Source: Rutstroemia sp. NJR-2017a BVV2
Taxonomy: Eukaryota > Ascomycota > Leotiomycetes > Helotiales > Rutstroemiaceae
Direction of reading: 5' to 3'
DNA length: 64,000 nucleotides
Assembly: GCA_002946415.1 (NCBI GenBank)
Contig: NJPS01000076.1
Span: forward strand, 1,488,001 to 1,552,000
The notes beneath the pieces were generated by a model. It was not told where the DNA came from, searched no databases, and was given only the letters and a program-made list of their open reading frames with translations. The stretch's first letter is position 1; each line of letters starts with the position of its first letter. The position numbers and the translations under genes were made by a program. This document shows positions 54,004-64,000 of this stretch, in pieces.

Positions 54004-56168
54004 CTACTCCCTGGGAGCAGCTTTTCCGGACTTCTCGAGCTTTCTTCTCTTTGATCGTAGAGCTTCAGCCTCAGCATCTTTCTTCTTGTTACTGTAAACC
54101 ATCTTCTCTAAAATCTTCCTCTTCTTCCTACTCATCATCATCTTAGCTCTCTCCAGCTCCTCATCCTCTTCCTTTGCCTTCTTCGCCGCCTTCTTCTTTG
54201 CATCAGCTTTCGCCTTAGCCCTAGGGTCCACTTCTTTTTCTTGCAAGGCCACTCCTGACAATTCAGCCTCAAGCTCGCGTTGACGTTGAAGGGCAGCGGA
54301 TTCTCCTTCGTCCTCATCCTCTTCTGCGTCTGAGAAGCCACCAAATGATTCGCGACCTTGCTCCGAAGCATCATCAGAATCATCGTCAGAGCCAGCTACG
54401 TCCATACCAGTAGCGGTCTCATCAACATCCATGATTGCAAGAGTCTTTGGCTCTTTGACAGCCATATCATCGTCGGAGACATCTGGCTCCTCCTCCATGT
54501 CACTCTCCATCTCCAATTCTTCGCCCTCCCTTTCTTGGTCTTCAAGAGGAGCTGATGGGTCGTATTGGCCACGAACCTTCTTGACGAATGGACTGAGATG
54601 AGGAGGCAGTTGGGCACCGGGTGCGTACAAGTCTGGTCTCTTAAGCTCTTCGTCGTTGATGCAGTCCCAGACCCATTGAGGCTGGACATAGATACGACCT
54701 GGAACTCGGGCACCAGGTTTTAAGCGCTGTACTGTTTGGTTGTCCTCTACGTCTTCCATTTCCTCATCTTCGGGTTGGACTTGAACTGGGGGACGATCGA
54801 CAATCTGGTGTGTGATGGAAGGGTCCAACTCATTGTGAGTAAAAGCCCCCTCGCCTAAAACAGAATCCCAGCCGATACGCTTGCATCCAAAAGCACGAAG
54901 AATGAACTCCAGGGGCTGTCGAGGAGTTTCCCTTGACAGGAAAAATGTGAATTTTGAAAACAGTGTCGATGGATCTGTGGTGGAGTACGATGGCTGCATG
55001 AGTATATCTCCTCCAGGCGCGACTGGCTCAAATTTATCAATGGTATCGGTTCCTTGCCCTTCATCCTCTTCATCATTGTCAGCAGTCGTATCAGTTTTTC
55101 GCGCTTCTTCGACCTCCTTCTCGGGTGCGTTCAGTTGAAGCATCAATTTATCAATCTCCGCCTGGAGCTTGGGATCCGGCTTTGCAGTTTCGCCATTGGT
55201 TATGGGTTTGGGTTGCTCAATCGCACCGACTCCGTTTCCTTCTAACGAAAAGGCTCCAAGCCCAGCATCCTGATCATCTCTAGCCTTGTCAAACTTGGGT
55301 GGGTACACCAAACCAATGGAAGTATATAGACGGAAATTGACGAAGCCTAGCAAGGTCTGATAAAACTCGACGAAGGTGCCCATAATCCGAAAATCCACAT
55401 CCTTGGTAACTCGTTGATTAAATCTGTAAGGAACAAGCCAGAGTATGTCTTGACCTTGGATGGTAGCCTGATAATAGATGCCTTTGATGGACAAAAATGA
55501 CTTTCGCAAGCTGTTTGAAACGATTAAATAATGCTCGAACTCTAAGCATAGCTTTTCGCATCGGGCAATCATCTTCGCTGGAACAGTCGATGTCGAAGGG
55601 AGATTTGCGAACAAGAAAAGCATAGAAAGACAATCGTCAAGATCTCGTAGCGCATCAATAAATGTTGGGTATCTCTCTCGAATGATGTGATCGAGGTTGT
55701 ACTTTGTTTTTCCAGTCTTCTCGGGTCTCGAAGCATTGCGCTCGAGTCTTGCTGCATCATGCGCATCTCCTCTTCCCAATGCTTTTGAAATCTTCTTCTC
55801 GAGGGCTTTCTGCTCGCGGAAAGCTTCAAGAACCTTCTCATGCAGAAGCCATTGAATGTCTTTTGTATAGTAGAAAGTGGTGGACTGGGTGGAAGATTTC
55901 GACGCCTTCTTCTTATTTCGCGGTTCTCGAGGATAGATTCCTTTCCATATACACAGCTTTCGGAAATCAGGTAGACTGTAGCATCGGGCAATTAGCATTA
56001 AGAAAGGTGAGAGCAGATGAACGCCTTGCGCAGAGGTTGAGTATTTCTTCCAGATTGGAGCATCACCACCAATTGTACTTACGAAATTTGTAACTTCCTC
56101 ACTGCCTGCGTTCTAGTGATGAAATTCTTGGCCTGGCCAGACGTTCCCTTCTTCTTTATTCTTCCCAT
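54004..56168 (-). CDS. nop7: Pescadillo homologue Nop7 (ribosome biogenesis)
   Basis: Nucleolar component of the PeBoW (Nop7-Erb1-Ytm1) complex needed for 27S pre-rRNA processing and 60S assembly. Model: complement of 54004..55975 and 56083..56168 (107-bp intron), 685 residues. Exon 1 encodes [20 protein letters not shown] plus AVRKLQIS, the usual N terminus, and joins [20 protein letters not shown]. The pescadillo N-domain continues ([36 protein letters not shown]). A BRCT domain lies about 360-470 ([20 protein letters not shown] to [16 protein letters not shown]). The C-terminal third is acidic, then Lys-rich coiled coil. Without the first exon the open frame starts at a false upstream Met, so the splice is important. 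Confidence 0.96.
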
Positions 56169-56492
56169 TATGAGTGTTGTGTGTGGAGTGGCACTTCTGG
56201 TGATATCGTGGGGTCTCCTCCGACTTACTGATAAAAAAGTTCCCAGGAAACTTTTTTTTTCTGTCCTTCAAAGCTCTGCGCCGCTAAGGTTAATCATTTA
56301 TGGAGCAGCCCTATCATTGGTTGGATAGCTCACCGCCCAGCACGGACCAAGAAGCTTCAAAAGTGCTAGGAGGACAGAGCATCAGATCCAGAGCGGACGA
56401 GCCTTGAGGTGGTTGAGAAAGTAGGCATATCCATGGAGTAGAGAACCTTTGAGCTTCATTCATTCGCTCAACATCATCACTTTTAGGAAGAA
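56169..56492. promoter_or_regulatory. Divergent promoter: Nop7 / PIG-U
   Basis: 324 bp between two start codons pointing away from each other, so both genes must share this upstream DNA. A T-run/A-run lies at 56250-56260. No other gene fits. Confidence 0.6.
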
Positions 56493-57861
56493 ATGAGCAT
56501 CGACAGGAGGAAAGCTGCCCTTTTCGGTGCCGCCGCCGCGATTCGATTACTACTCTTCGTTTCGTTTCCAGGCCTGCCAGACTTGTTAACAGCGCGTGTC
56601 GAGATATCTACACCAGTGACAAGTTTCAAGAGATGTGAGTACTTGTCGCCAAGCGATATGTCAATAGCTAACCTGTTACAGTACAAGAGGGCCTCTTCCT
56701 ATACAATCACAATGTGTCTCCCTACGATGGCGGAGTCTATCACCAAGCTCCATTATTCTTGCCTCTCTTCTCACTCCTTCCGAGCTCCTCGATATACCCC
56801 GCCTTTACATACCTTCTCTATATAGTGGTGGACCTGTTAAGCGCAGATTCCCTTATGAAGATCGCAGACTCTGGAGAAGCAGGAAATTCGAGGCTTTTTA
56901 AATCCCCGAGGAAGGAGAAACGATGGACCAGTTTTGCAATTGCTGCCGCGTAAGTATATGGCTTGCGCATAATCACTAAGTATCCTCTAACCTCGCCTTC
57001 AGGTTCCTGTTCAATCCTTTCACTATAGCCACATGCATTGGCCGTCCGACCAGTGTCTTTACAACATGCGCAATTCTTAACGCAATCTCCAAAGCCTTGG
57101 CTGGCGCATCATTCACATCGATGTCTGCCTTAGCATTCGCATCCTACCTTTCCATGTATCCAATACTCCTGTTTCCACCTCTCGCCTTGCTATGCTATGA
57201 TAGGCAGCGCCCCAAAAAGCGCCAAGATTCCCTGCCAATATTTGTTGCAGTTAGTGCTTTGGCCCTCGGCGGCTTTTTGTATGCCCTTCTGCAGGTATCT
57301 TCGTTGATCACCGGTTCATGGGAGTTCCTATCTTCGACATATGGCATCCAACTTCTGCTTCCAGATCTTACCCCAAACGTTGGACTTTGGTGGTATTTCT
57401 TCATCGAAATGTTTGACTCCTTCCGGTCATTCTTCCTTGGTGTATTTTGGCTACACCTTTCCTCATATGTTGGTGGCTTGACCATTCGTGTGAGACGTCA
57501 GCCTCTCTTTGTCCTCACCATACTCCTCGGAATATTCGCAATCTTCAAGCCCTACCCTTCAATATCTGATACATCTCTGTTTCTGGGAATGCTTCCAGTC
57601 TACAGTCACCTGTTCCCTTTAATGAGATACACGTTCTTGGCGTCATCCACAGTACTGTATGCTACTTTACTAGGGCCGGCTTTCTACTATCTATGGATAT
57701 ATGCCGGGAGTGGCAACGCGAATTTCTTCTATGCAATCACTCTGGTCTGGAGTCTAGGCTGGAGCGTCCTGGTCGTCGCCGATTTACTTTATGCGGTCCT
57801 AAGAGATGAATGGGAAGTGGAAAGACCAGAAATGAAAGGCAAAGAGATTCGACAAATATAG
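56493..57861 (+). CDS. gab1: GPI transamidase subunit PIG-U/Gab1
   Basis: Multi-pass ER membrane subunit of the GPI-anchor transamidase, which attaches GPI to proteins. Model: exons 56493..56634, 56682..56949 and 57003..57861, 422 residues; introns 47 and 53 bp. The N terminus IRLLLFVSFPGLPDLLTARV is followed, after intron 1, by LQEGLFLYNHNVSPYDGGVY and HQAPLFLPLF, the most conserved PIG-U segment. After intron 2 comes FLFNPFTIATCIGRPTSVFT. About eight further hydrophobic segments include WWYFFIEMFDSFRSFFLGVF and KPYPSISDTSLFLGMLPVY. Length matches yeast Gab1 and human PIG-U. Divergent from Nop7. Confidence 0.96.
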
Positions 57862-57979
57862 TTCCAATATGAATACCAGCGGATCTAATCTAACATATCA
57901 TTACACAACCACGGTCTACATCTGATTCGTGAATTTTTATCTTTCTTCTGATACTCTTGAAGCCATAAGCCTTCCATCA

Positions 57980-58720
57980 TTATGTATTTCGCTTGCCTGA
58001 AATATCATAGGAATTTATGCCACAGGAGTTTGGCAATACGCTTGCAACCTTGTGTTCAATCCATAAGACCATTGACCTGGTCTTGGTAATACCAATTGTC
58101 TTCGCCGAAGCTTTCCTCTCCTTTTCTTCAGCATTCTTCAAAGATTTTGTTGCGAGCTTCAGCCGCTTCTCCTTTGCTTGAACCTCTCTTCTCTGCTCCT
58201 TTGCTTTTCTCCTCGCCTCGCTGTTTCTTCTCTTCTCTTTCTCTCTGTGTGTGCTGATCTGATGTTTGTGTATCGCATCGACTGTTTTCGCTCTTTCTGC
58301 ACTGTCGCGCCGCTTCTTGCTCCTCAGATACTTTGCACGAAGCCACTCATGCCGGGCATGAGCTCTCCTCTCCCAGAACCCGAACCATAGTTTACTAAAA
58401 CCAGACCAGGGCCACTCCGGTTTCGCAGCCAGTTGGGTGGGATGGTTTTCTGAGGTATGATTCAACGATGCTATGTCGAAATCGCAGTTTTGGTAGACAG
58501 AGGGTCCTGCAGACGGTAAATCGTTTTGTTCGATGGTGCAGACACGACTATTGTTATCTATGGTCGGTTTCGCAAAAGGGTTCGGATTTTGCCAGAAGAG
58601 GTCTTGCGATTGGGAGAAATGTTGGGGAGACTGCTCGGCGAATAGCAGAGCAGGAACAGATTCTTCGAGTAGTGCCGCTGATATAGTCGCGAAGTCACAG
58701 ACTTGGGTTCCTTCGGCCAT
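57980..58720 (-). CDS. Hypothetical basic coiled-coil protein
   Basis: Single exon, 246 residues from the ATG at 58720 (MAEGTQVCDFATISAALLEE); the longer frame begins at GTG and is not used. The first 110 residues are ordinary and moderately hydrophobic in places. A Trp-rich piece (PEWPWSGFSKLWFGFWERRA) precedes a long strongly basic helix (about 130-210, many KE/RE/KR words), likely a coiled coil or nucleic-acid contact. The C terminus (MVLWIEHKVASVLPNSCGIN) is more hydrophobic. No family recognised. It is convergent with PIG-U (about 120 bp apart). Confidence 0.65.
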   Translation of the reverse strand: MAEGTQVCDFATISAALLEESVPALLFAEQSPQHFSQSQDLFWQNPNPFAKPTIDNNSRVCTIEQNDLPSAGPSVYQNCDFDIASLNHTSENHPTQLAAKPEWPWSGFSKLWFGFWERRAHARHEWLRAKYLRSKKRRDSAERAKTVDAIHKHQISTHREKEKRRNSEARRKAKEQRREVQAKEKRLKLATKSLKNAEEKERKASAKTIGITKTRSMVLWIEHKVASVLPNSCGINSYDISGKRNT

Positions 58721-59248
58721 GATGGCGATTTGGCTGGCTTTCACGGACAGTGATTCTGATCAAGGAAAGGAAATATGATAGGTAGGAAGCAACTGGGTCA
58801 TCTTGAGGTATGGGTTGTATAACATGCACTTCATACACAAGAACTGCTTCGTCACTGAATCACTAATTGACACATCTAGGCGTGTTGAGGTTACTGTTTC
58901 TGATAATTCGGTGGATAAATCTTAATTGAATTGAGTTTGCTGTACCGCAAAGTTGTAAGAATGGTTGCTTGGGAAGCTAGCACTGCTAGGTCGTATCATC
59001 GATGATGATCTGCCGTGGTTAAACACTTCTGCCATTCAGATAATTCATAAGAAACAAACCTAAACATACGAGCAAACATCTAACGTGAATCACCAAAGTG
59101 CAAGGGTCAATCACACTCACCTCTCCCGTGATAGAAGATATTTACAGTACTTCTTCCTCATATGAACTAAATACGGTTAGACCAATATGAGGCGGTGAGT
59201 GACTTCTCGGCAGGCAGAATATTTCACCAAATTCGAGTAACCAATGGC
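58721..59248. other. Divergent intergenic: coiled-coil gene / Rrn9-like
   Basis: 528 bp. A perfect 12-bp palindrome ATCATCGATGAT lies at 58995-59006. An ATG at 59187 followed by a donor-like gtgagt at 59195 was considered as a first exon for the Rrn9-like gene but no acceptor fits. Confidence 0.5.
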
Positions 59249-61150
59249 ATGACTTCAGCCATGTCTTCCCCATCAGATTCCACATATACAAGCCCTTCGC
59301 CGCCAAGGGCAAACCGTTGGCGAGGTCCTCCGAGGACATGGCAACAATTGACAGAAGAGGAGCGTGGTTTGGCAGCTTCTCTCGATGAACTGAGAAACAG
59401 AGATCTGAGTGTGCACTTGTATAACGCTTTCGCTTTGAAACGACGAGCAAAGGAGTTTGATGCAAGAATTGACGACAAGGAAAACTATGATGATGAGGAT
59501 TCCGATGAGACCAATGGATTCAGACCTCCGAGAAATTGGACAGCGTGGCCGATTGAACCGTCCAATGTTCCCCGGGAAGGCGAGCAGATAGGACCTGATG
59601 ATGGGGATGATATCTTCACTTTGAAAAGAGATCAAGTTACCAAGCCGAGCCGGGACTTGGAAGAAATGCTCGTCGCAACTACATTAAGATTTGCGAAAGA
59701 AAAGTTCCAGTCCAGAGAAAGTGAATCCGAGAGAGTTGTGGAGGATGCAGATGCTGAACATGTAGAAACGCGCTCGGGGCTGGATGAATCTGGTGAAGAA
59801 GATGCTGGAGATGGAACGGATAGTATCAGAGCGCCTTCCGAACCACCATCCACTACCACCATACTTCGACCTGCCGTTTCTGCTGATGACGAGCGATCCC
59901 GAGAATTACTACGTCCATCAATACGGCACGCACTTTCCAAACTAGACGAAGTCTTGATGGCATTACATCATGCACGTCAAACCTGTCAACGTTACGCCTC
60001 GCAATCTGAACCAGATACGGACGTCGAATCAGTGTCACGTGCAAGCAGCAAAGCACCCGAGCAATCAGGTGACGACGGAGTACCAAAGGTGAAAAGGCCC
60101 AAAGGACGACCTCGCAAGCACGCGCCTATCAGCACCCCGACTACGCGCGAAAGTTCGCCTATTGGAGGAGAGCCGGATGATCCTGAGACCTGGCGAACTA
60201 CACGTGGAAAGACAACCCGGCGAGGACGTCCAAAGAAGGTCTATGAGAAACTGGAGGGCGAGACTCAGATTGAGTATCTGACACGAATCGCGCGGACCCA
60301 GAAGAAGCCCTTGCCAAAATTTGCTCCTTCCCTTAAAACGGAGCTTTCTCGGTCAGCGTCCCCGAGCAAGTCACCGAAAAAGCGTGGAAATTCAGGGCTA
60401 CAAGAGCATCATCACAAACGAAATTATGGCCTACGAGACTGGAGCGAGGTGCTTGGCTCTGCTGCACTGGTTGGGTTTTCGCCAGATGTTATTGCTAGGG
60501 CTACTCAACGATGCGCCAATTTATTCGGCGAGAGTATGACAATGAGAACCATGGTTGAAGGGCCGGTCAGTGCGCAAGCTATGGATTATCTTGTAGAGTA
60601 TCATCCCGGCATGATACCGGATCTGGAAGACGTTGAGGACGAAATGTCAGTTCCCGCTTCTGAAACTGCCGCCATAACAAACACAAATGACTCGTCCTCG
60701 GTGAATCGAAAACCATACTACTGTCCCAATACAAAATGTCCCGCAAATAAGAGCGGGTTTAAAACCTCTGCGGATTTACTAAAGCACGTCAAGACGGAAC
60801 ACAAGATATCAAAAAAGCAGATTGAGGAACTGATGTTCGACAGTGACGATGAGATGGATGGCGCGGTGCATGTTGATAGGTTCTTGAAACCTATTTCTGG
60901 GAAGAGGGGATGGAGGGGACTTGATTCCGGGGAAAGGAAACGGGGGAGATGGGCTGAAAATGGTAAAGCGAAGAAAGAGAATCATGGTGAAAGCGAGGAT
61001 TATGATTCCGAGAATTCAGAATCAGAGTCTGACTCTGAGGATGAGCTAGAGGATGGGCAGGAGCAGGATGATGAGCAGGAGGTTGGTTATGATGTGGAAG
61101 TCGAAGTCGAGGCGGATGATTCAGGAAACGAAAGCGTAGGGTCTGCTTAA
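59249..61150 (+). CDS. Rrn9-like RNA polymerase I initiation factor
   Basis: Probable homologue of Rrn9, a subunit of the upstream activating factor that directs RNA polymerase I to rDNA promoters. Single exon, 633 residues from the ATG at 59249 (MTSAMSSPSD). The N-terminal block TWQQLTEEERGLAASLDELR, DLSVHLYNAFALKRRAKEF and PRNWTAWPIEPSNVPREGEQ is the Rrn9 domain. Beyond it lie two AT-hook-like motifs (KRPKGRPRKH near 285, RRGRPKKVY near 324), a second conserved block (NYGLRDWSEVLGSAALVGFS, then VIARATQRCANLFGESM), a C2H2-type finger near 490-518 (C-x4-C, then H-x4-H) and a long acidic tail. Nuclear/nucleolar action is inferred. The Rrn9 assignment rests on remembered family texture. Confidence 0.75.
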   Translation: MTSAMSSPSDSTYTSPSPPRANRWRGPPRTWQQLTEEERGLAASLDELRNRDLSVHLYNAFALKRRAKEFDARIDDKENYDDEDSDETNGFRPPRNWTAWPIEPSNVPREGEQIGPDDGDDIFTLKRDQVTKPSRDLEEMLVATTLRFAKEKFQSRESESERVVEDADAEHVETRSGLDESGEEDAGDGTDSIRAPSEPPSTTTILRPAVSADDERSRELLRPSIRHALSKLDEVLMALHHARQTCQRYASQSEPDTDVESVSRASSKAPEQSGDDGVPKVKRPKGRPRKHAPISTPTTRESSPIGGEPDDPETWRTTRGKTTRRGRPKKVYEKLEGETQIEYLTRIARTQKKPLPKFAPSLKTELSRSASPSKSPKKRGNSGLQEHHHKRNYGLRDWSEVLGSAALVGFSPDVIARATQRCANLFGESMTMRTMVEGPVSAQAMDYLVEYHPGMIPDLEDVEDEMSVPASETAAITNTNDSSSVNRKPYYCPNTKCPANKSGFKTSADLLKHVKTEHKISKKQIEELMFDSDDEMDGAVHVDRFLKPISGKRGWRGLDSGERKRGRWAENGKAKKENHGESEDYDSENSESESDSEDELEDGQEQDDEQEVGYDVEVEVEADDSGNESVGSA

Positions 61151-61412
61151 TTTCGACATCCGTTTCCACCCAACCAAACAGAACCGGAAGGCATTGCAAC
61201 ACTACTTCATCACAATGCATGAATCGGAAATTTGTAGAAGCTCGAAAGCCGTTCACAAAGTCTCGCATTGCATTATTGTTTAAACTCAGCAAGTAATGCT
61301 ATAGGTCTGTATAACGCTTATTCCACCACCAACATCACGCGCTCTACGCACAACACATCTCTCGCTCCGCTTCACTCACTAGATTCTCATATAAGAATAA
61401 CAACTCAGCAAT

Positions 61413-62096
61413 CTAGTACCTCTTCTCGCACTGATCACACTCCTCATGATCACACTTCTTACACACCTTGATTTTCTTCTCGTTCTCCATCATACAGTCA
61501 ATCAGATGCTACTACTCATTAGCCCAGGTATCTCTCGTCACGTCACATGATATCACATCAAAACAAATAGGGGAGAAACTCACACAAATCCAATACCCCA
61601 AAGGAAACGCCATCTTCCCACTCGGCGCATTTCCTCTCCCCCCATCTATCATCACAGCTCTAACAGCCAACTTCTCTTTCCCCTCCTCCTTCCTCTTCTC
61701 CCTCTGCATCTCCTTCTCTACTTCTTTCTTCTCCCTCACAACCCTTCTCTTTGCGCCCCCATGCTGAACACCCATCTCGCGATTCCGATTTGGCTCGAGC
61801 TTAGCCCGTGAGGTGCTTTTCTCAGCAGTACTTGTTGCACTAGCACTTCCTGCTGCAGCCGCGTCTCGTTTCTCCTGGTGCAGACGTCGGACATTATGTG
61901 CGTGCACGGCCCAGGCTGGTTGTGCGCTGGGCGGGAGACTCATGCCAGTGAGGAAATCGCGGAAATCCTTGTCCTGGATGGCGTCGTTGTTGGTCTGGAG
62001 GTCGGCGAGGATGCCGATTACGAGTGGGTCGGAGGGTCCGCCGATGGCATCGTAAGGAATTGGGGAGGAGGTAGGTTGGTTACCTGGGTGGGACAT
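61413..62096 (-). CDS. Hypothetical small protein with spliced Cys-rich tail
   Basis: Model: complement of 61413..61508 and 61584..62096 (75-bp intron), 202 residues. Exon 1 gives MSHPGNQPTSSPIPYDAIGG, FRDFLTGMSLPPSAQPAWAV and a very basic coiled coil (REKKEVEKEMQREKRKEE), ending in MAFPLGYWIC at a gtgagt donor. Exon 2 gives HLIDCMMENEKKIKVCKKCD, HEECDQCEKRY and a stop, with a CxxC-x4-CxxC arrangement likely to bind zinc. If the intron is kept, a different 23-residue tail follows and the Cys motif is lost. The acceptor is a tandem TAGTAG; only the second keeps the frame open. Family not recognised. Confidence 0.65.
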
Positions 62097-62813
62097 TTTG
62101 TGTGGAGGTTTGGTGGTGGTGTCTAGAGTTGGATGATTGGATGACTGGCGTATAGATGGGTTGATGGTGAGAATTGCACTTGTTGTGAAGTAACGGCCGG
62201 GCTTATATACCAGTATGAATAGGGGTGACGAGCTGCTTATATGCGCTGCTCATATTGGGCAAGTTGTAAGCATGAGTAGAAAGGACTGTATCAAACAGTG
62301 AATAGCATGCATCTCTAGCAATGTATTAGCACAAACACAGCACATATCAGACATGTAATTGATGAGTTGATGAAATGCCTTCAGTAGTGAATGAAGGACA
62401 TCATTTTCTGATTCACAAATCGCACGCCAAGTTCCACCGCTCCGTCGCCGACACAAGTTTGACTGATTGCAGATAGTGATTCAGAGGGCATTGCGGGTCT
62501 TTCTTGAGATGATTGAAGACGGTTGAAGTGTATGGTCCGGCTACGAGAGTCATATATCGTTGGTATATCTATGTCCTGTGCTACCACTTCTAAAGCCAAT
62601 CTTCAATTGACTGTTTGAGAAGAAAACTTTAAAGTTCAAACTGTCCAAACAAGACATAGAATCCCTTAACACAGCATGCCTATTAATCTGTAAAGTAGAG
62701 CATGAAAGAATTTAGACATTACATTACCATTACTGTACTCGGATATTGTTAAATACAAACCAATCCATCTCATAATTCAACCGTTTTTTACTCCCTTTTC
62801 CATCACATCAACA
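62097..62813. other. Intergenic, no gene supported
   Basis: 717 bp: promoter of the preceding minus-strand gene on the left, 3' flank of the rhodopsin-domain gene on the right. Short frames only. Confidence 0.6.
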
Positions 62814-64000
62814 TCATTCCAGAGTTTGAGTAATAACTGTCGTCTTAACCCCCGCGGTCCAATCAATCAATCGCTCCCTATGACTCAACATACTAGCTTC
62901 CATCGAATCATCCGTCTCCTCATTCCTAGACTTCTCCGCCTCTGCCCTTTCCATATCTTCCTTCAGCATAATCTTGCGATCAGCGTAGACGTATGTCCGG
63001 ACGCCGTATTGAGCACTCAATCCTAACATTGCAGCGAATTGCTTCGAGTATTCGTCTTCGGAGATTCGTGGCCGATCAGTGGAGTATTTGCGGATACTAG
63101 TTTGAGAGGCGTGGGAATAGGAACTGAAGGCTCGTTGACGGGAGAGAATCCGTTGGAAGAGAGGACGGAGAGTGGCGAAGGATGCGGCTGTGAGTCCGAT
63201 GGCGGGTTCAACGAGGGACCATTTTACGAGGTTGATTCCTTCCCAGGTGTAATCGGTTGTGATACTGAGTTCATGGATGTAGTAGATGCGTACAAGGGTT
63301 GCGGTGCTCGCACTGCAATGTTTTAGTAATGTGGAGAAGCCTATGGGAAGAGACTTACAAGAAACCAAGGGAGAGAATGAGAACGACTGAGAACTTCGTC
63401 CGGGGGTTCATCCTCATCTTCCAGACAAATGCAATAGGCAGGATGCCGAATGCCCAGTCCGTAACGGCGCTCATAGCAGCATGTGCATAAGTGATATTGG
63501 CCAGTATCGACCTGCTCAGACAGAACCCGCCGTCGCCATCATATTGATTCCAGAAATAAGAAACAGGTTGGCACTGGAATAGCAAGAAGAAAAGATACCC
63601 TGTGCTGATGGATAGAACGATACCAATAACACCGTATATTATCCAGAACTGATATCGTCTGCTTGAAAGTCGTAAGAAATATACTCCGATTGATAGTTTG
63701 GTAATGGTAGTTGTGAAAACATAAAGAAGTTCGCTGGAGAAAATGTACTGGGAGATGATGAGTATAAACGTCCAAACAATGGTAGGAATACGTACCTTTG
63801 CAAGTATTTCTAGATAATCTGCATCAATATTGTATATGTGAGCACCGAGGCCATATGTGAGTGATCGAAGTAAAAGTGCGCATAGAGCTGTAAAAATTAT
63901 CTATTTATCTAGCAATGAGCAAGTCATCCGTATTGTTCGAACTCGTAAAGCTTCGCATACCATTGAAGTAACCGTAAGCCAATCTTCCGGACCGAAGAAT
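62814..64000 (-). CDS. Fungal rhodopsin-domain integral membrane protein (3' part, partial)
   Basis: Seven-TM-type protein of the fungal rhodopsin-domain (Pth11/SAT4-like) group, function mostly unknown. Model: complement of 62814..63312, 63359..63747, 63796..63900 and 63961..>64000; the 5' end is right of the window. The edge exon reads FFGPEDWLTVTSM, the usual end of the first loop. Next come YGLGAHIYNIDADYLEILAK, YIFSSELLYVFTTTITKLSI with GVYFLRL, FQCQPVSYFWNQYDGD with the family Cys, and the last segments ending TLVRIYYIHELSITTDYTWE and LVEPAIGLTAASFATLRPLF. A cytosolic C-terminal tail of about 100 residues follows. Introns are 46, 48 and 60 bp; the one after 63961 must use the AG at 63901. 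Confidence 0.93.

Noticed and set aside
59187..59236. Upstream first exon for the Rrn9-like gene
   Set aside because: ATG plus a gtgagt donor exist, but every nearby AG joins in the wrong frame; the ATG at 59249 needs no splice.

Overview
The window is nuclear DNA from a filamentous ascomycete (Pezizomycotina). The gene set fits Leotiomycetes best, but the genus cannot be fixed by eye. Supporting signs are short GT-AG introns (46-138 bp in most genes), low intron number, well-spaced monocistronic genes on both strands, a dispersed single 5S rRNA gene, an ABCC transporter, a DUF3712 protein and a fungal-rhodopsin membrane protein. No bacterial operon, CRISPR array, transposon ORF, tRNA or clear repeat-induced mutation block was recognised. 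All splice models were built by hand from frame continuity and GT/AG signals.

Layout. 1-5.9 kb: 3' end of methionine aminopeptidase 1 (+), Erv14/cornichon cargo receptor (+), a 2.1 kb gene-poor stretch, then the splicing factor Prp17/Cdc40 (+). 6.5-10.9 kb: a microsomal cytochrome P450 (+) and a secreted Ala/Ser-rich protein (+). 11.9-23 kb: an amino-acid permease (-), an eight-exon ABCC-type ABC transporter (-) and a MEMO1-family protein (+). 23-29.3 kb: a coiled-coil protein (+), weak gene remnants, a possible 72-residue protein (-) and a DUF3712 membrane protein (+). 31.6-35.2 kb: a TetX-like FAD monooxygenase followed by a peroxisomal (C-terminal SKL) 4-coumarate-CoA-ligase-like enzyme, both (+), a candidate small metabolic pair. 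36.5-49.2 kb: accessory DNA with an 85-residue protein, a Ser-rich tail-anchored protein with an internal duplication (-), a 5S rRNA gene (+), and three fungal proteins of unknown function. 49.6-64 kb: a 1,260-residue C-terminally anchored protein (-), pescadillo/Nop7 (-) divergent from the GPI-transamidase subunit PIG-U/Gab1 (+), a basic coiled-coil protein (-), an Rrn9-like RNA polymerase I factor (+), a small protein with a spliced Cys-rich tail (-), and the 3' part of a fungal-rhodopsin membrane protein (-) running off the right edge.

Functional picture. The well-recognised genes are mostly housekeeping: protein maturation, ER export, splicing, ribosome biogenesis and rDNA transcription, and GPI anchoring. 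Ribosome-related items cluster loosely in the right half (5S rRNA, Nop7, Rrn9-like), which is probably coincidence. The accessory genes (P450, ABC transporter, FAD monooxygenase plus peroxisomal CoA ligase, secreted and tail-anchored proteins) are the kind that vary between species. I did not find a convincing wholly new multi-gene system. The most distinctive signals are the oxygenase/ligase pair, the dispersed 5S gene, a roughly 110-nt hairpin starting at a stop codon, and the duplicated tail-anchored protein.
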